Assembly (NCBI GenBank): GCA_038277395.1
Contig: CM076189.1
Span: 240,973,054 to 241,037,053 of the forward strand
Direction: 5' to 3'
DNA: 64,000 nucleotides
Source of the DNA: Dryocosmus kuriphilus
Lineage: Eukaryota; Arthropoda; Insecta; Hymenoptera; Cynipidae
The position numbers and the translations under genes are program-made. Below the pieces are notes generated by a model, which worked only from the letters and a program-made list of their open reading frames with translations, had not been told where the DNA came from and did no database searches. Below, piece by piece: positions 43,699-54,845 of the stretch; position 1 is the stretch's first letter, and every line of letters starts with the position of its first letter.

Positions 43699-44665
43699 AA
43701 TGCGTGTTGAAACTTACCGATGCATGTTGAAACTTGTCGAGTTTTAGGGAATCTCCGTTGCGCCACCAACAGTATTTGCATGAGAGAGAATTCTTAGTGA
43801 CGTCAATTCAACCTTGACAATTATGAAGAATGTAAAAAAAAATCTTGGAATTTTGAATTTTTTTTCAGCCTATCATTTAGACCAATCCGAGAAAGTTTTC
43901 TCTTGTCCTTATCCTTTTTTCCATATCGCTTGCCGTTTTCGAGATATCTGCAAATTTTGAAAAATGCAAAAAAAAATTTTTTTAAATCTTCGAATTTTGA
44001 AATTTTTTTTAGTCTATCATTTATATCAGTCCATAAAACTTCCCACTTGTTCTAATCCCTTTTGTCATATCTCTTACGGTTTTCGAGATATTAACAATTT
44101 TAAAAATTACAAAAATTTTGGAATTTTGAAAAAAATGTTTGTGGATCAGATAGAATGGTTTGAGAAACCGTTCTATTGGAATGAAAATTTTGTCCGTTTT
44201 GCGTAGCGCTTACCGTATTCAAGATATATCCAACTTTTGAAAATACAAAAAATCAAAAATTTTAGAATTTTGAAATTTTTTTTAGTCTATCATTTAGATC
44301 AGTCTAAGGAATTGCCCTTTTTGATAAGCCTTCATGTCGAGAAATTGCTTGTTGAAACCTGTCGTTGCATGTCTAGAAACTGGGAATCCCCATAATACAT
44401 CACCCAGAGTATTCGTAGGAGAGGGAGAGAGAGAGAGAGAGAGACCTAAATTCCAATATATAACCTTGACTGCATTTCTACATGCTTATGGGTGAGAGAA
44501 GGGTCAAGGGGGATTTTCGTGTCTCTAGCTATTGCGTACTAAAATAATTGAGAATAAGCTTAGAACGGACATGAACCGCGTCAGTTCTCGAGGTATGTAG
44601 CCCGGAACAGAACCCTGACCCTGCAAGTAGGCAACCCGTCGAGTTGGTATCGAACCCGCCCAGCT
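43699..44665 (-). repeat. Right terminal inverted repeat of the Polinton
   Basis: Reverse complement of 28309-29370 with substitutions and indels; the (GA)n run (about 44421-44444) matches the (TC)n of the left end. Confidence 0.9.
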
Positions 44666-44671
44666 ATACTA

Positions 44672-45046
44672 CACGGAAAGAAGATCAGAGTAGGGGTTAC
44701 TCTTCAAGTTTGCGTGGAGCTCTGAATTGTAGTAGTACGCGCTACACTTGGCAATCGGAGTAGTTGTTGCTCTGGTCAGAGTAAACCGTACATGGCTACG
44801 GTGAACTGAATGCTCTATATGGTCGGTATAGCAGTTAGCCTTTATAGCAGCGCAACCGATACTCATTTAATGATTCGTCTATACTCCGATCAGAGATGAG
44901 GGGGCTCCGAAATTGGAGTAGCTGCTACTCTCGCGAAAAGAGTAACAGCTACTCTTTTTCAGTTGACCGTCTGCTCCGAGTAGTGGGCGTTGCTGCCGCT
45001 CCCATAGAAGAGTAGCCGTAGCCCCTATTCTGATCTTTTCTCAGTG
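44672..45046. mobile_element. MITE with TA target site beside the Polinton end
   Basis: 375 bp with imperfect inverted ends of about 30 bp (CACGGAAAGAAGATCAGA... and ...TGATCTTTTCTCAGTG) flanked by TA (44670-44671 and 45047-45048). The interior is rich in 'AGAGTA' and 'TACTC' repeats. TA target and end shape suggest a Tc1/mariner-type non-autonomous element. It lies 6 bp from the Polinton end. Confidence 0.65.
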
Positions 45047-46560
45047 TACTTACAATCTGCTGGTAAAGGTTCTTCGACGCAGGTCGTAGTACCTAACTCT
45101 TCGCCTTTCCCCCTTCTGTTGTTCTTCTGTGCAGAACCAACATCTGGCTTCTAGTCTTGGAAATCATGAGACGATTCTGATTGTGAGCTTAATCCTGCTT
45201 TCTGAGACCAAACCGATACGATAGCAAACTGATACATTGCATCCAGAATACATTAATTGTACGTTTTTAAATGAAAAATATAAATGTTTTTTGAAACTCT
45301 TTACGATCCTTAGTATATAGAAAAATAAAAAAAAAAAAATAAAATCACTCCCGACCAAACAATAGTTCCATTCTCAAAAAACAGAGGAAACAACGACAAC
45401 GTCAGACAAACAGCAACGTGAATCATGCCTTTTTTTATTCAGAGGGTCTTGAGACGTTGAGATTTCTTGAAATCCCCCAAAGTCAGTTATCACATAAAAC
45501 TAATATTTTCTCATTCAGATAAGAATGTAATAATAAAAATTGCATTTTTCAGCCAAACTATGTAAGAAACAAGCAGTTACGGAAGATGTCAAATAATTTA
45601 AAAGTATTTTTAAAAGTTTGAAAAAGGTAGTATCAAACGATTTAATCGATTTTAAAATATTTGAAAACTTTTCTAAGTAATGTCCAAAATTTACAAAGAA
45701 TTACAAAAAAATCCAAAAGAGATAAGTTTAAATTGTTTAATTTTTAGGTATTTGAAAGGAATCTAAGAGAAGTCTACTGATTTCTACGGTTTACAATTAA
45801 ATTATAGTGCTTCTTTTAGGTTTTCAAATATTATAATGATATTATTTCTTAGAGTATCGATAGCGTTTAAATCTTAATAGAAAAGAAAAAACAGACGTGT
45901 GGGGTCGAGGGACCCCCGATAGAAGCGAAGCTTCTTTCGCATAATATATATATATAATTGAATAACGCGTACACTAATGAATATATTAATATATTAAATA
46001 TTAATAATGTAATCATGTATTTGTTAAATATATTAAACAATCGTTAATATAAAATTAATAATAAAGTTTTCTACGTCTTGACTTTTTAGTTCTGATTTAT
46101 AATGTTCCAATAGCATGTCTTAATAGAAAATTACATTGCGCATATTTTTAGTTCTTTGAAAAAATTCTCTATTTTCCTTAGTTTTCGAGATAATCACAAA
46201 ATTGTTAATTTTTCGAGTGATCGAAAATTTACATCTTTTTTTGTCTTCAACTCGCTTCAACTTCTACAGTATTAGGACTTTTGGAATAAAATTTTGAGGA
46301 AACATGCGACTTTTTTTCGCATCTTACGTCGTTTGTCTCGGAAGTGAAATTTTCAATATTCCAATTTGATTTTCCAAATTTACATAAGAAGAAAACGATG
46401 GGTTCTATCAAAAAATGAATAATAATTTGATAGGCCTTATCAAAAACAACAATTCTACTCTCTGAACTTTATTTATATCTTGCGTACTATGGCCGAAAAG
46501 TTAAATTTTCAAAATTTCGCAACAATTTTCAGTGTTAAAAAAACAAACCATATTCCCTAT
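45047..46560. other. Gene-free DNA with a fragment of the dispersed repeat
   Basis: 45385-45525 matches the tail of the dispersed family ('GACAACGTCAGACAAACAG', then 'GATAAGAATGT'). 46080-46330 matches 27770-27965 inverted. A short hairpin GGGGTCGAGGGACCCC is at about 45900. No gene seen. Confidence 0.55.
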
Positions 46561-48162
46561 TGTAACTTTTTAGTTATTTTATCTTACTTAAATTGATTTT
46601 CTTATCTTCATTTAAAATTCTAATTAGATATAAAGGAAGGGTTACTACGTCATCAAGAATGAGGGTCCGTGTTTTTTAGTATAAATTAAACACACTTTAT
46701 TGCTAATTCTACCTACATTCTTTACATCGAGTCTAATTAATCTATTTCTTTATTTTATAATTTTTAAAATACTCAGGCTTCGAAGGTACCTGCCTCTTTT
46801 CTAATCTCTACTCTCGCTATTTCTACTTCACACATGGGAATTTAGCCTTCTATTAATTTAAATTCTACATCAAAAATTTTATATATTACTCCTATTCTTA
46901 CATTCGACCCTTTCTTATTAAAAGAAAATCTTTACCGATCTTAATTATCAAGTTATTGAGTGAATCCTGTCGATTTCACTTTCTGTTCATTTATTTTATG
47001 TTATGACCTTCATAGGTTCAATTTCCTTTAAAACGACGGTAACTCAAACAATTGAGTAATTTTAAATTTATGCCTTAGCCCTCGTGCCTTTAAGCGCACC
47101 TGCTACTACCTCCCAGGTGTATCATGAGAATACGAGGCTCGTGTGTCTTATTCTACAATGCCTGCCTTAATGGCCAATATCATCACTTTGTTTGCTCACT
47201 GAGACTCCCCGGGGCATCTACCTTTATATTCTCACTCATTGATGAAAATTTGGGATAAATCCGATTTTACTCAAGAGTGAGACGGTCGGCCTTTTGAATA
47301 TGAATGTAGAGCACTTTTCTTAATTTTTGACTCTAATCCACGACGCGATCTGACCCTGACTATTTTCCTCACGCGGTAGACATTCGAGACGAAAGTTGAG
47401 GATAAATCCTCAATTGGAAATTAGTCAGAGTAATTTTAAGGAAAACAATCCCAGTCTAAACTCTCCCCGGTTTCTCACTGTATTTTAATTGAGAATGAAA
47501 GTTGGGAATAAATTCCGCTTTACTTCGAAATCAAAATACTAGATTGTTGGAACCCTACTGATTTTAGATTAACAAAACCCGGTCACACTTCTACCGACGT
47601 CTCGATTGGCGACGAAAATTGGGGATAAATCCTGTTTTATTCCCAATCGAGCAAATCTGGTTTTTGTTGAGTGTGATATTGAACCACTTTTCAATTTAAT
47701 TACAAAATACCTATTACACGAACGCTTTATCCTAGCACTTGTCCTCGTATTCTCACTTACCTGGTCGCTGCTATTCCAAGGTGCATCTGCACTCCTATGC
47801 ACTTCACACATACACACTACCACGTCGTAAGAGCCTCGGAACCGACAGTTTGTTGTGAGAACTAGGTTTATCCTTTGCTGGCAGAAGTTGGGAGTAAACT
47901 CCGCTTCTCCCAGGACTTGGCTTCAAGAGAAGTGAACCTCCCGGTTCCGATGCTCTTTTACAGAACAAGATCCCTTTTCGTCGGTGTCTCGCCTTTTTAT
48001 ATTCAGGCTACAGTCCGCTCCCACTTAGCTTTCGTTTTCGCGTGGGTGGGAATGCTCGCGAGAGTTGCCCCTGTGAGTCTGCTACGCTTCTATTGAGCGT
48101 CCGTCGTGAAGCCAGGGTCTGCCTATGCTCAGGCTTTCACATAACACTACTCAAATGTCACA
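46561..48162 (-). mobile_element. Solo LTR (1.6 kb) related to the LTR of the second Gypsy element
   Basis: On the minus strand it begins TGTGACATTTGAGTAG and ends CTAAAAAGTTACA; CTAT flanks both sides (46557-46560 and 48163-48166). The start and end resemble those of 57666-59043 (TGTGACATTCGGGAGTG ... CTAAAAAGTCACA), as do 'GCATAGGCA', 'CCCACCCACGCG' and 'GTAACCCTTCCT'. No internal retroviral genes remain, so this is the product of LTR-LTR recombination. It contains an array of five hairpins (47231-47913). Confidence 0.85.
47231..47913 (-). ncRNA. Array of five covarying hairpins in the solo LTR
   Basis: Sense-strand inner hairpins have loop UUUA and different stems: GGA/UCC (47253-47262), UUGAGGA/UCCUCAA (47396-47413), GGAA/UUCC (47505-47516), GGA/UCC (47623-47632) and GGAG/CUCC (47891-47902). 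Outer arms also pair with unit-specific sequence, for example CTCGATTGG/CCAATCGAG (47601-47651) and CTCACTC/GAGTGAG (47231-47281). Constant loop with changing but paired stems points to selection on RNA structure. Confidence 0.6.
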
Positions 48163-48289
48163 CTATCAAAAAAGGTTCGAAGGGAAATTTATACGTCTTC
48201 CTAAAAGAAATAATTTTAATATCATATATTTTTTTCATATCTTACGTTGTGAGGCTCAACATTTTAAATTTCCTTTTTTTCAATCAAAT

Positions 48290-48385
48290 TTTTTTAAAAA
48301 TCACGAAACTTCGAGATTTCATCCAATCCGCGAAAGTAACTTTTCACATAAAACTAATATTTTCTCAATGAGATGAGAATGTAAA
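48290..48385 (+). repeat. Fragment of the dispersed repeat family (tail)
   Basis: 'CACGAAACTTCGAGATTTCAT', 'ATCCGCGAAAGTAACTTTTCAC' and 'GATGAGAATGT' (about 48371) match the 3' tail seen at 2240-2324 and 27020-27111. Confidence 0.7.
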
Positions 48386-48446
48386 AAATCATTTCATATT
48401 TTTTAACGAATTTCTAATTTTCGTAAAAAAATAAATAATAAAATTT

Positions 48447-48755
48447 CTACCTGCTATTTTCCTCCGCTTGTTCATTCTGATCTTCTCGTTCCGTAACCTC
48501 AACATTCTCACCTGTATTTTCTCTCATGTTTCTACTTCCATCTCATCTTCCATTATGTTGTTCTCTAAGTCTTCAACAATAATTTGAACATCATTTTCTT
48601 GAAGTGGGTTAATCCTTTCTTGATTATCTGTAGCTCGCAATCCATTTTTTTTTTTCTCCACTTCGTGCTTTATGGAACAGAAGCGTCCAATCCTCTTGTC
48701 TTAAATATAATTTATACCTCCTTCGGCGATCATTTATCCGGTCATCATTCTCCAT
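48447..48755 (-). pseudogene. Short acidic coding remnant, product unknown
   Basis: ATG at 48755 gives 'MENDDRINDRRRRYKLYLRQ' and continues to an 11-base T/A homopolymer (about 48648). After one frame change it continues 'NPLQENDVQIIVEDLENNIM' and, after another, a Glu/Asn-rich end with TAG at 48447-48449. The biased composition carries across frames, which suggests a decayed coding sequence. No family recognised. Confidence 0.3.
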
Positions 48756-49475
48756 TTTCTAGTTTCTATATTTATTGCATCACGTTATAATGTATAAGAA
48801 ACTTTGTATTACAGACTGACGTAAAAAAAGTATATAAACTATCAGTATTTCAGTGACCTAATATAAATTTTTTTGTTTTGTTATTCTTTTTTGAAGCTCT
48901 ATTCATTAAAGCTCATCGCTAAGAAGATAACGTAACAATCTTTAGTTACACTGGCTCAAAGGTCAAAATGATAATACATTTTGTAAAAGGTTTTGAAACT
49001 ATTCATAAGAAAGAAAGTTTGTTCAAAAAACATTTTCTTCAGTTGTTAATATATTAATTTTGAATCTAATTAAAGGTGGACTTTTAAAAATAGAAAAAGA
49101 TTGGTAGCCCTTGAGTGCCAAAAAAAGAAAAAATTCTTTTATGAAAACTATGAAAACTTCACTCAAGCAAGGTGCAATATGTATAGTATTATATAAAAAA
49201 TATATTATAAGGCATGTACTTAACTAATGTGATCTAAATTCTAGGTGTTTCTAATATCGGCAGTCTCTGCTCCCACACTAATCTTCTTCCTCTCTCTCTC
49301 TCTCTCTCTTTCGTAGCCGGTAGACGACGTGTATGTTTGTGCAAGGGTTGTAAGTCCATGAGTAATTCCTAATGTCAAGTTACTACCACTAACACTCACA
49401 CTAACACACCAGCAGTCCGTCATTCAAGCACAATGACTGCATTTTGAAAATTGAAAATTGAAAAATTGAAAATTT
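48756..49475. other. No gene recognised; (CT)n at 49286-49310
   Basis: AT-rich DNA with one CT microsatellite. Nothing else supported. Confidence 0.5.
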
Positions 49476-49500
49476 ATGGAATCAAGCAAAATTTTAAATA

Positions 49501-50697
49501 CGAGGCACGTCCAGAAAGTAAGTGTACTCAATTTATGTAGGCTTCAAAAAAAATTTATTAAAACAAAAACATAGTTGGTTACACTTTTACATATGTAAGT
49601 TATTTTTCGACATAGTCACCATCCCTCTCAATGCAAATGGTGAAGAGATGGAAATCTGAAGGGGCCAGGTCAGGGGAATACGGGGGTGGTTCAAAACGTC
49701 CCATCCAAAAGAGCCCAGGAGTTGCTTCGTGCGTTGGCCGTGTGAGGTTTGGCATTGTCATGCAGCAGGCAGACTCCCTTCGTCAGCATGCCCCTCCTTT
49801 TATTCTGAATCGCCCTTTTCAATTTTTTCAGCGTCTCGCAGTATCTTTTCCGCGTTGACGGTCTCCCCGTGAGGCAGATATTCAATCAAAATTATGCCTT
49901 TATGGTCCCAAAACACGGATGCCATGATTTTTTTGGCTGAAATTGTGGTTTTTTGAATTTCTTGGCGGAGGGTGACAAGGTGTGGCGCCATTGCTGAGAC
50001 TACCTCTTAGTTTCAGGCGTGTAGCGGGCAACCCAAGTTTCGTCTCCAGTAACAATAGAGTAAGAAAATCATCGCCTTCGCGTTCGTAGCGCTTCCAAAA
50101 CTCTTTGGAGCTCTGCACTCGGTTCAACTTGTGCTGTTCTGTCAGCTGTTTTGGGACCCACCTCGCAGACAATTTCCGATATCCGAGAGTTTCTGTGATT
50201 GTTTCGTGTAACAGGGATCTGGAGATTTGCGAAAACATCGCAGCAAGATCATCTAACGTGAATCTGCGATCGTCATGGACCGCAATCTCGATTTTTTCCA
50301 CAACTTCGTCAGTCACAATTAAAGGTCTTCCGCTCCTCTCATCGTCATGCACGGAAGTACGGCCATTTTTAAATTCGCAACACCACTTGTCCACACTCGT
50401 ACGATTCATAGCTCCATTACCGTAAACAGCTTTCACCTCATTATAAATCTCAACTGGAGCTTTTCCCTTCACAACGAGGTAGCGAATGACGGTGGGAATT
50501 TCGCACTTGGCGGGAAATACGATCGACTTTTTTCGCGAGAGATGCTACTGCGTCAAGAATTTTCAACACACTAACCTTTGATTGGTCTCGTTTTGAAGGG
50601 GAGGGGTCAAGCTACGCGGCAGTGTTGCCAACATGTCGAAAAAGTATTCTCTACAGCTGTGAGAGTACCAGTACACTTACTTTCTGGACGTGCCTCG
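49501..50697 (-). mobile_element. mariner transposon, 1,197 bp, inside the Penelope-like ORF
   Basis: Perfect 27-bp inverted ends beginning CGAGGCACGTCCAGAAAGTA, extendable by two bases, flanked by TA on both sides (49499-49500 and 50698-50699). Contains one transposase gene on the minus strand. Clean ends, TA duplication and length are typical of mariner. Confidence 0.93.
49600..50540 (-). pseudogene. mariner transposase, frameshifted
   Basis: Helix-turn-helix part 'PVEIYNEVKAVYGNGAMNRT' and 'WCCEFKNGRTSVHDDERSGR', then 'WVPKQLTEQHKLNRV' (the WVPHxL signature). The DDE-type core is in other frames: 'VTGDETWVARYTPET', 'LLHDNAKPHTAN' and 'PPYSPDLAPSDFHLF', giving a D,D34D pattern. A frameshift before TGDETW, a TAG soon after, and further shifts near 49880 and 49700 make it inactive. 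Start codon not certain; the frame is open above 50472. TAA at 49600. Confidence 0.85.
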
Positions 50698-52019
50698 TAT
50701 ATAAAAGGTCTATCACGTTACAGTAACTATAGTTTAAACTATTCTAATTATAAAACTTTTAACAAATTAAATAATGTTAAACTCAACTACCAAAAGAAAA
50801 TTTTGAACTGCGAAATCAGTACCACCGTCGACAAAATACATGAATTGGGTAATTTTTCGAATTATTTAAAATATCGTATAGAAAGAAAAATTAATGATTG
50901 TTCACTTATAAAAAATTTTTTTAATTCACAAGAATGGTCGTTACATAAATAAAATTTCAAAAGAGAGATGAATGTATCAAAAAATTAAATTTATTACAAC
51001 AACGTTTTTTAGAAAAACAAAATGAATTTCGAGAAATTAAAGTGAAAAAATGGTTTTTAAAAACATTTCTAATGTAATAATTACAGATAACGTTGCAGAA
51101 AATTTAGCTTTGGGTACAAAATTTGGTATACCTTATAGATCTGATAAGATTCCAGTTAATAACATCATTGCTAATATTGACGAATGTGTTTATAAAATTA
51201 AAGATGAAGAAAAAAAGTCAAGTATTAGAAAACTAGTTACAAATTTAATTTCAAATCACAAGAAAATTCAAAAATTTAAAAATACTAATACAATTCAAGA
51301 AGCAGTCAATAAACTTCAAAAAGATCATTTTAATTTAATTTTCCTGAAAGCAGATAAAGGGAATATTATGGTTGCTGCTAATAAATCTGATTATCATGAA
51401 ACTATCGAAAACCTTTTAAAAAACAATAATTTATATAAAAATGTTAGAACTAGTCTAGTTCCAATAACAGAAGATAAATGTAATTAAATTATTACTAGAT
51501 GGGAAAAAAAAGCTTATATTAATGAAAAATTAGCTTATCGGTTAAAAACACATGACAGTGTAGTAGCTAAGGCTTATGGACTTCCAAAGGTGCATAAACC
51601 TGAATTAAATTGGAGAATTATCGTTTCTTCTGTAGGATCACCAACACATAAATTGGCAACATATTTAGCTACAATTTTAAAACCAGTCTCAGGAAAAACA
51701 GTTTTCTTTCTTAAAAGATAGTTGGGATTTTAAAAATAAATTAAAAAACATAAAAGTTCCAAAATCACATTCTATAGTCTCTTTAGATGTTGTTTTCATG
51801 TTCGACAACATTCCATTAGAGTATAGGGCATCCAGAAACTTGTTTATAAACATTTTTATTGAAAGAAAAAACTGTGTTGTTAAAAGCAATTCTAACAGCT
51901 GTTAAAATTTCATTTTTAGATATTTTTTTAAGACTTTTCTTGAGATTAAGCTTTTCTTTTAAGCAGTCTGAAACTAAGTCTAATTCACTAGAATATTAGT
52001 AAAATTATACACAGACACA

Positions 52020-52180
52020 CTCATGCATGAGCACGACTAGAAAATTGAAATCTGAAAAAATATGCCGGACTAGAAAATGTATGTCCGGCAAAATATGTCA
52101 AACTGGAAAATGAAAGTTCGGAAAAATATGCGGGATTATAGAGAATGAAAGTCCGTCATATTTTGCCGAATCCTAATACC
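52020..52180. repeat. Degenerate tandem repeat of about 30 bp
   Basis: Units built on 'GAAAAATATGCCGGACTAGAAAATG' variants, four to five copies, next to the foldback at 52183. Confidence 0.6.
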
Positions 52181-52182
52181 AT

Positions 52183-53138
52183 GCAGATAAAATGTAGAGA
52201 ATAAAAATATTTACAGAATGAGACCTCAAACGTCTCGATCGGATTATGGAGAATGGCGAAAAATCGAGGAAAATAGGAAAATTCAGCGTTTTTTTCAAAA
52301 ATTCGTAAGTTCGTCATTCTTTGAGCCGAAGCACCGGCCTTTTAGAAAAAAGTAGTGATTGATATGTTCTTCATGTGTGCATAAAGCAGGCACTGTCGGA
52401 TAATTAGTTTTGTCACAATCGCGATTTGAATTTTCCAAAACGCTTTTTTTTCGGCGTACCTGCTAGCGTAACCGTACGTTCGATTTTAATTTTAAAAAAA
52501 GATTTAAATATCTGACGTCGTCTACTACGAAACTTATATTCTGATTTTTCGATAAAATTTTTTAAAATATGAGAGAAACCCTTGTAAAGTTGGCTAAAAA
52601 CGGCTGAGCACGCGTGCGCAGTTGAGTTGGGGGGGGGGGGGGGGGGGCAGACTCTGTTGATGCTGTACGTATTATAACCGTGCCCCTCCGCCCCTACCCC
52701 CCGCTCGACAGCGCTCACGTGCTCGGCTGATTTGCGTCAACTTTACAAGAGTTTTTCTCATACTTTAAAACATTTTATCGAAAAATCTGAATATACATTT
52801 TTTAGTACACGACATCAACTATTCAATTTCTTTTTAAATTAAAATCAAACTTACGGTTACGCCAGCAGGCCCGCCAGAAAAAAGCGCTCTGAAAAATTCA
52901 AATCACGATTGTGACAAAACTTATTGTCCGACAATGCCTGCCTTATGCACACATAAAGAAAAAATATTATTCCCTACTTTTTCCGAAAAGGCCGGCGCTT
53001 CAGCTCAAAGAAGGGCGAAGTCACAAATTTTTTAAGAAAACGCTAAATTTTCCCCCATTTTTTTGCCATCCTCATAAACCGATCAAGACGTTAGAGGTCT
53101 CATTCTGTAAATATTTTTATTTTCTACATTTTATCTGC
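52183..53138. mobile_element. Foldback element with arms of about 430 bp and a poly-G centre
   Basis: GCAGATAAAATGTAGA at 52183 pairs with TCTACATTTTATCTGC ending at 53138, and the arms remain alignable to about 52615 and 52725 with substitutions. The loop contains a G run of about 19 (52629-52647). No ORF of significance. Similar in design to the element at 6911-7617 but of unrelated sequence. Confidence 0.75.
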
Positions 53139-54245
53139 TTGGAGCATTGAGATTGCTCAATTAGTTTAAAAATTATAAGCAAAAAAGGATAATGATCACG
53201 ATTCTTTTTGCATTAAATTGTTTATAACAAAAAAATGGACCAGAGTTGCCAGTCCAAAAAAAAAATATACCTATTGATCTACGCATCGCCTTTTGTATAA
53301 ATGCACAATCGGTTTGCTGTTGCTTTTTTTTCATAGAAAAATGCGTTAACGATTAGCATACTATAATGGATGTGTATCACAATATGCGCATGAGCATAAT
53401 AATGCTAGTCGTTGAATAAACAATATGAATATCTATTTGACACAAACAGAATTATTACAAAGTGAAGTTTGTCGCAAGTTGATTTGGTTTGTTGCAAAAA
53501 GATTCCTTCTAAGACAAATAAAAATCCTCTTCATCCTTTTGACAGAAGAGAGCATTTTTATGAGAACCTACTCAGTTGCACTGGCAGGCAGCTTAAGAGG
53601 GCTGGGGACAACCGTGGGACTTCTGAGTTAGATGTGTGAGAGAGACAGAAGTATGATAAGCACGCCTCCAAGGGCGGAGATTTCGCCGTCAAAAAAATTT
53701 TTCTTGACTAATGAAAGCAGGAATATTTTCCAACCTGGGTCAGGCAAGGACTGTAACCCGAACCCTTGGGTGGGGGGTTGTTTGCTAAGCGCAGTGGTCC
53801 TACTGTTGACGATTAGAAACGGTCGTGCGGCCCTGACCCTCAGAATCTTCCCTTTGTTTGATGATTAAAGCCGGTTAAGAGAAATAAAATTTTGTAAAAT
53901 ATTAATAAATATCATTTAAATAGGCGTTCATTACCTTCACTATATTATTACGAGAAGATTAAAAAAAAAATAGTAAAAAATCGGTCAATATCGTCAAGCA
54001 CAAGTGACCTTTAAAGATCTATTTTCGGTTAATTTCATTTTTCAGTTTTTGCCTAAATTAATCGGTATAAAAAGAAATCTCAATCAAAGTGCCACGATAA
54101 TTCGTGCAGTTACAATCAATAACGGTCATATTTAGTGGCCTATTCTTGTAAAATATACTGAACTGGCTTGTTGTACATATAAGTACTTGTAAAGTTCAGT
54201 AGAATTTATCTGAATTTTAGTAAAATATGCGGTTCTTTTTTTTGC
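53139..54245. other. No gene recognised
   Basis: AT-rich DNA with a more GC-rich patch at about 53740-53850. Open frames at 53425-53868 have no known motif. Confidence 0.5.
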
Positions 54246-54635
54246 GTGTACATAACGACCATGAATTCGCGAAATCACCTCATACAGTCGGATTCAGTAG
54301 ATCATTGGGCAGAATATTTTTTATTAATATTAATAATATATTAATAATATAATATTAATATTAATAATAATAATATTATTATTATTAATATTTTTGATTG
54401 AAAAATTGAATAAGAAAGCCGTGCAATTTCGATTTCGATTTTAGTACTTTACGTAATATTTTTTCAGTCTCCTGAAAAAATACTGAAAAATTTTCTTCTC
54501 ATTGTACAGAAACATTTTTTAAATAAATTTTTAAAAAACCTCCAGGCCATAATATCTGAAATTGTACCAATATGTCAGGAGATATATTTCTATTCTATAG
54601 CGGGCGCCGCGTTTCGCGCAAAGTGTGAGCGCGCC
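54246..54635. repeat. 390-bp direct repeat, first copy
   Basis: From 'AACGACCATGAATTCGCG' through a (TAATAT)n stretch to 'CGCCGCGTTTCGCGCA'. The same block is at 55886-56275 in the same orientation, nearly identical. After this copy the CG-rich head motif of the dispersed family follows (54600-54660). Confidence 0.8.
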
Positions 54636-54845
54636 TCGGGCGCGCATCTGTCGAGACTCCAAAACGTCACATTTCTTTTTGCAGTTTGGGCGAAAATAAA
54701 TTTTTTTATTTTAAGTAACATTTTTCACGACTAAAACAAAAAGTATGAGTCATATAGATATTTAATAACATTTTTCACGATTAAAACAGGAACTATATTT
54801 GTTACAAGAAAAGAATAAAGAAAATTGGTAGATCTTTTTTGGGTA

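Larger units (their letters stand above)
28309..44665. mobile_element. Polinton/Maverick DNA element, 16.4 kb, degraded
   Basis: Ends AGCTGG and CCAGCT lie inside terminal inverted repeats of about 1 kb. It encodes the full Polinton kit: major capsid protein, penton-like protein, adenovirus-type protease, phospholipase-A2-like structural protein, packaging ATPase, retroviral-type integrase with chromodomain and protein-primed DNA polymerase B. Nearly every gene carries in-frame stops and frameshifts, so it cannot be autonomous. A solo LTR has landed inside it (36432-38245). The expected 6-bp target duplication is not evident. Confidence 0.93.
49476..51960 (+). pseudogene. Penelope-like element reverse transcriptase, split by a mariner
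   Basis: ATG at 49476 opens about eight codons, then the mariner (49501-50697) intervenes; the frame resumes after it ('YSNYSLNYSNYKTFNKLNN') as if uninterrupted. Later blocks in changing frames: 'VAENLALGTKFGIPY', 'FNLIFLKADKGNIMV', 'VAKAYGLPKVHKPELNWRII', 'GSPTHKLATYLATILKPV' and 'SHSIVSLDVV'. KADKGN and AYGLPKxHKP are hallmarks of Penelope-like reverse transcriptases. Several frameshifts and stops exist, the catalytic YxDD and GIY-YIG parts are absent, and the copy is 3'-truncated. Confidence 0.8.

Noticed and set aside
28309..44665. Stop-codon recoding or an alternative genetic code in the Polinton
   Set aside because: TAA, TAG and TGA all occur, mixed with frameshifts and deletions, which fits decay and not recoding.
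44669..44866. 65-codon minus-strand ORF in the MITE
   Set aside because: MITEs are non-coding; the frame is interrupted by the repeat structure and lacks a known motif.
45885..45950. GGGGTCGAGGGACCCC hairpin as a terminator or RNA gene
   Set aside because: Isolated short stem with no gene next to it; too little to support a function.
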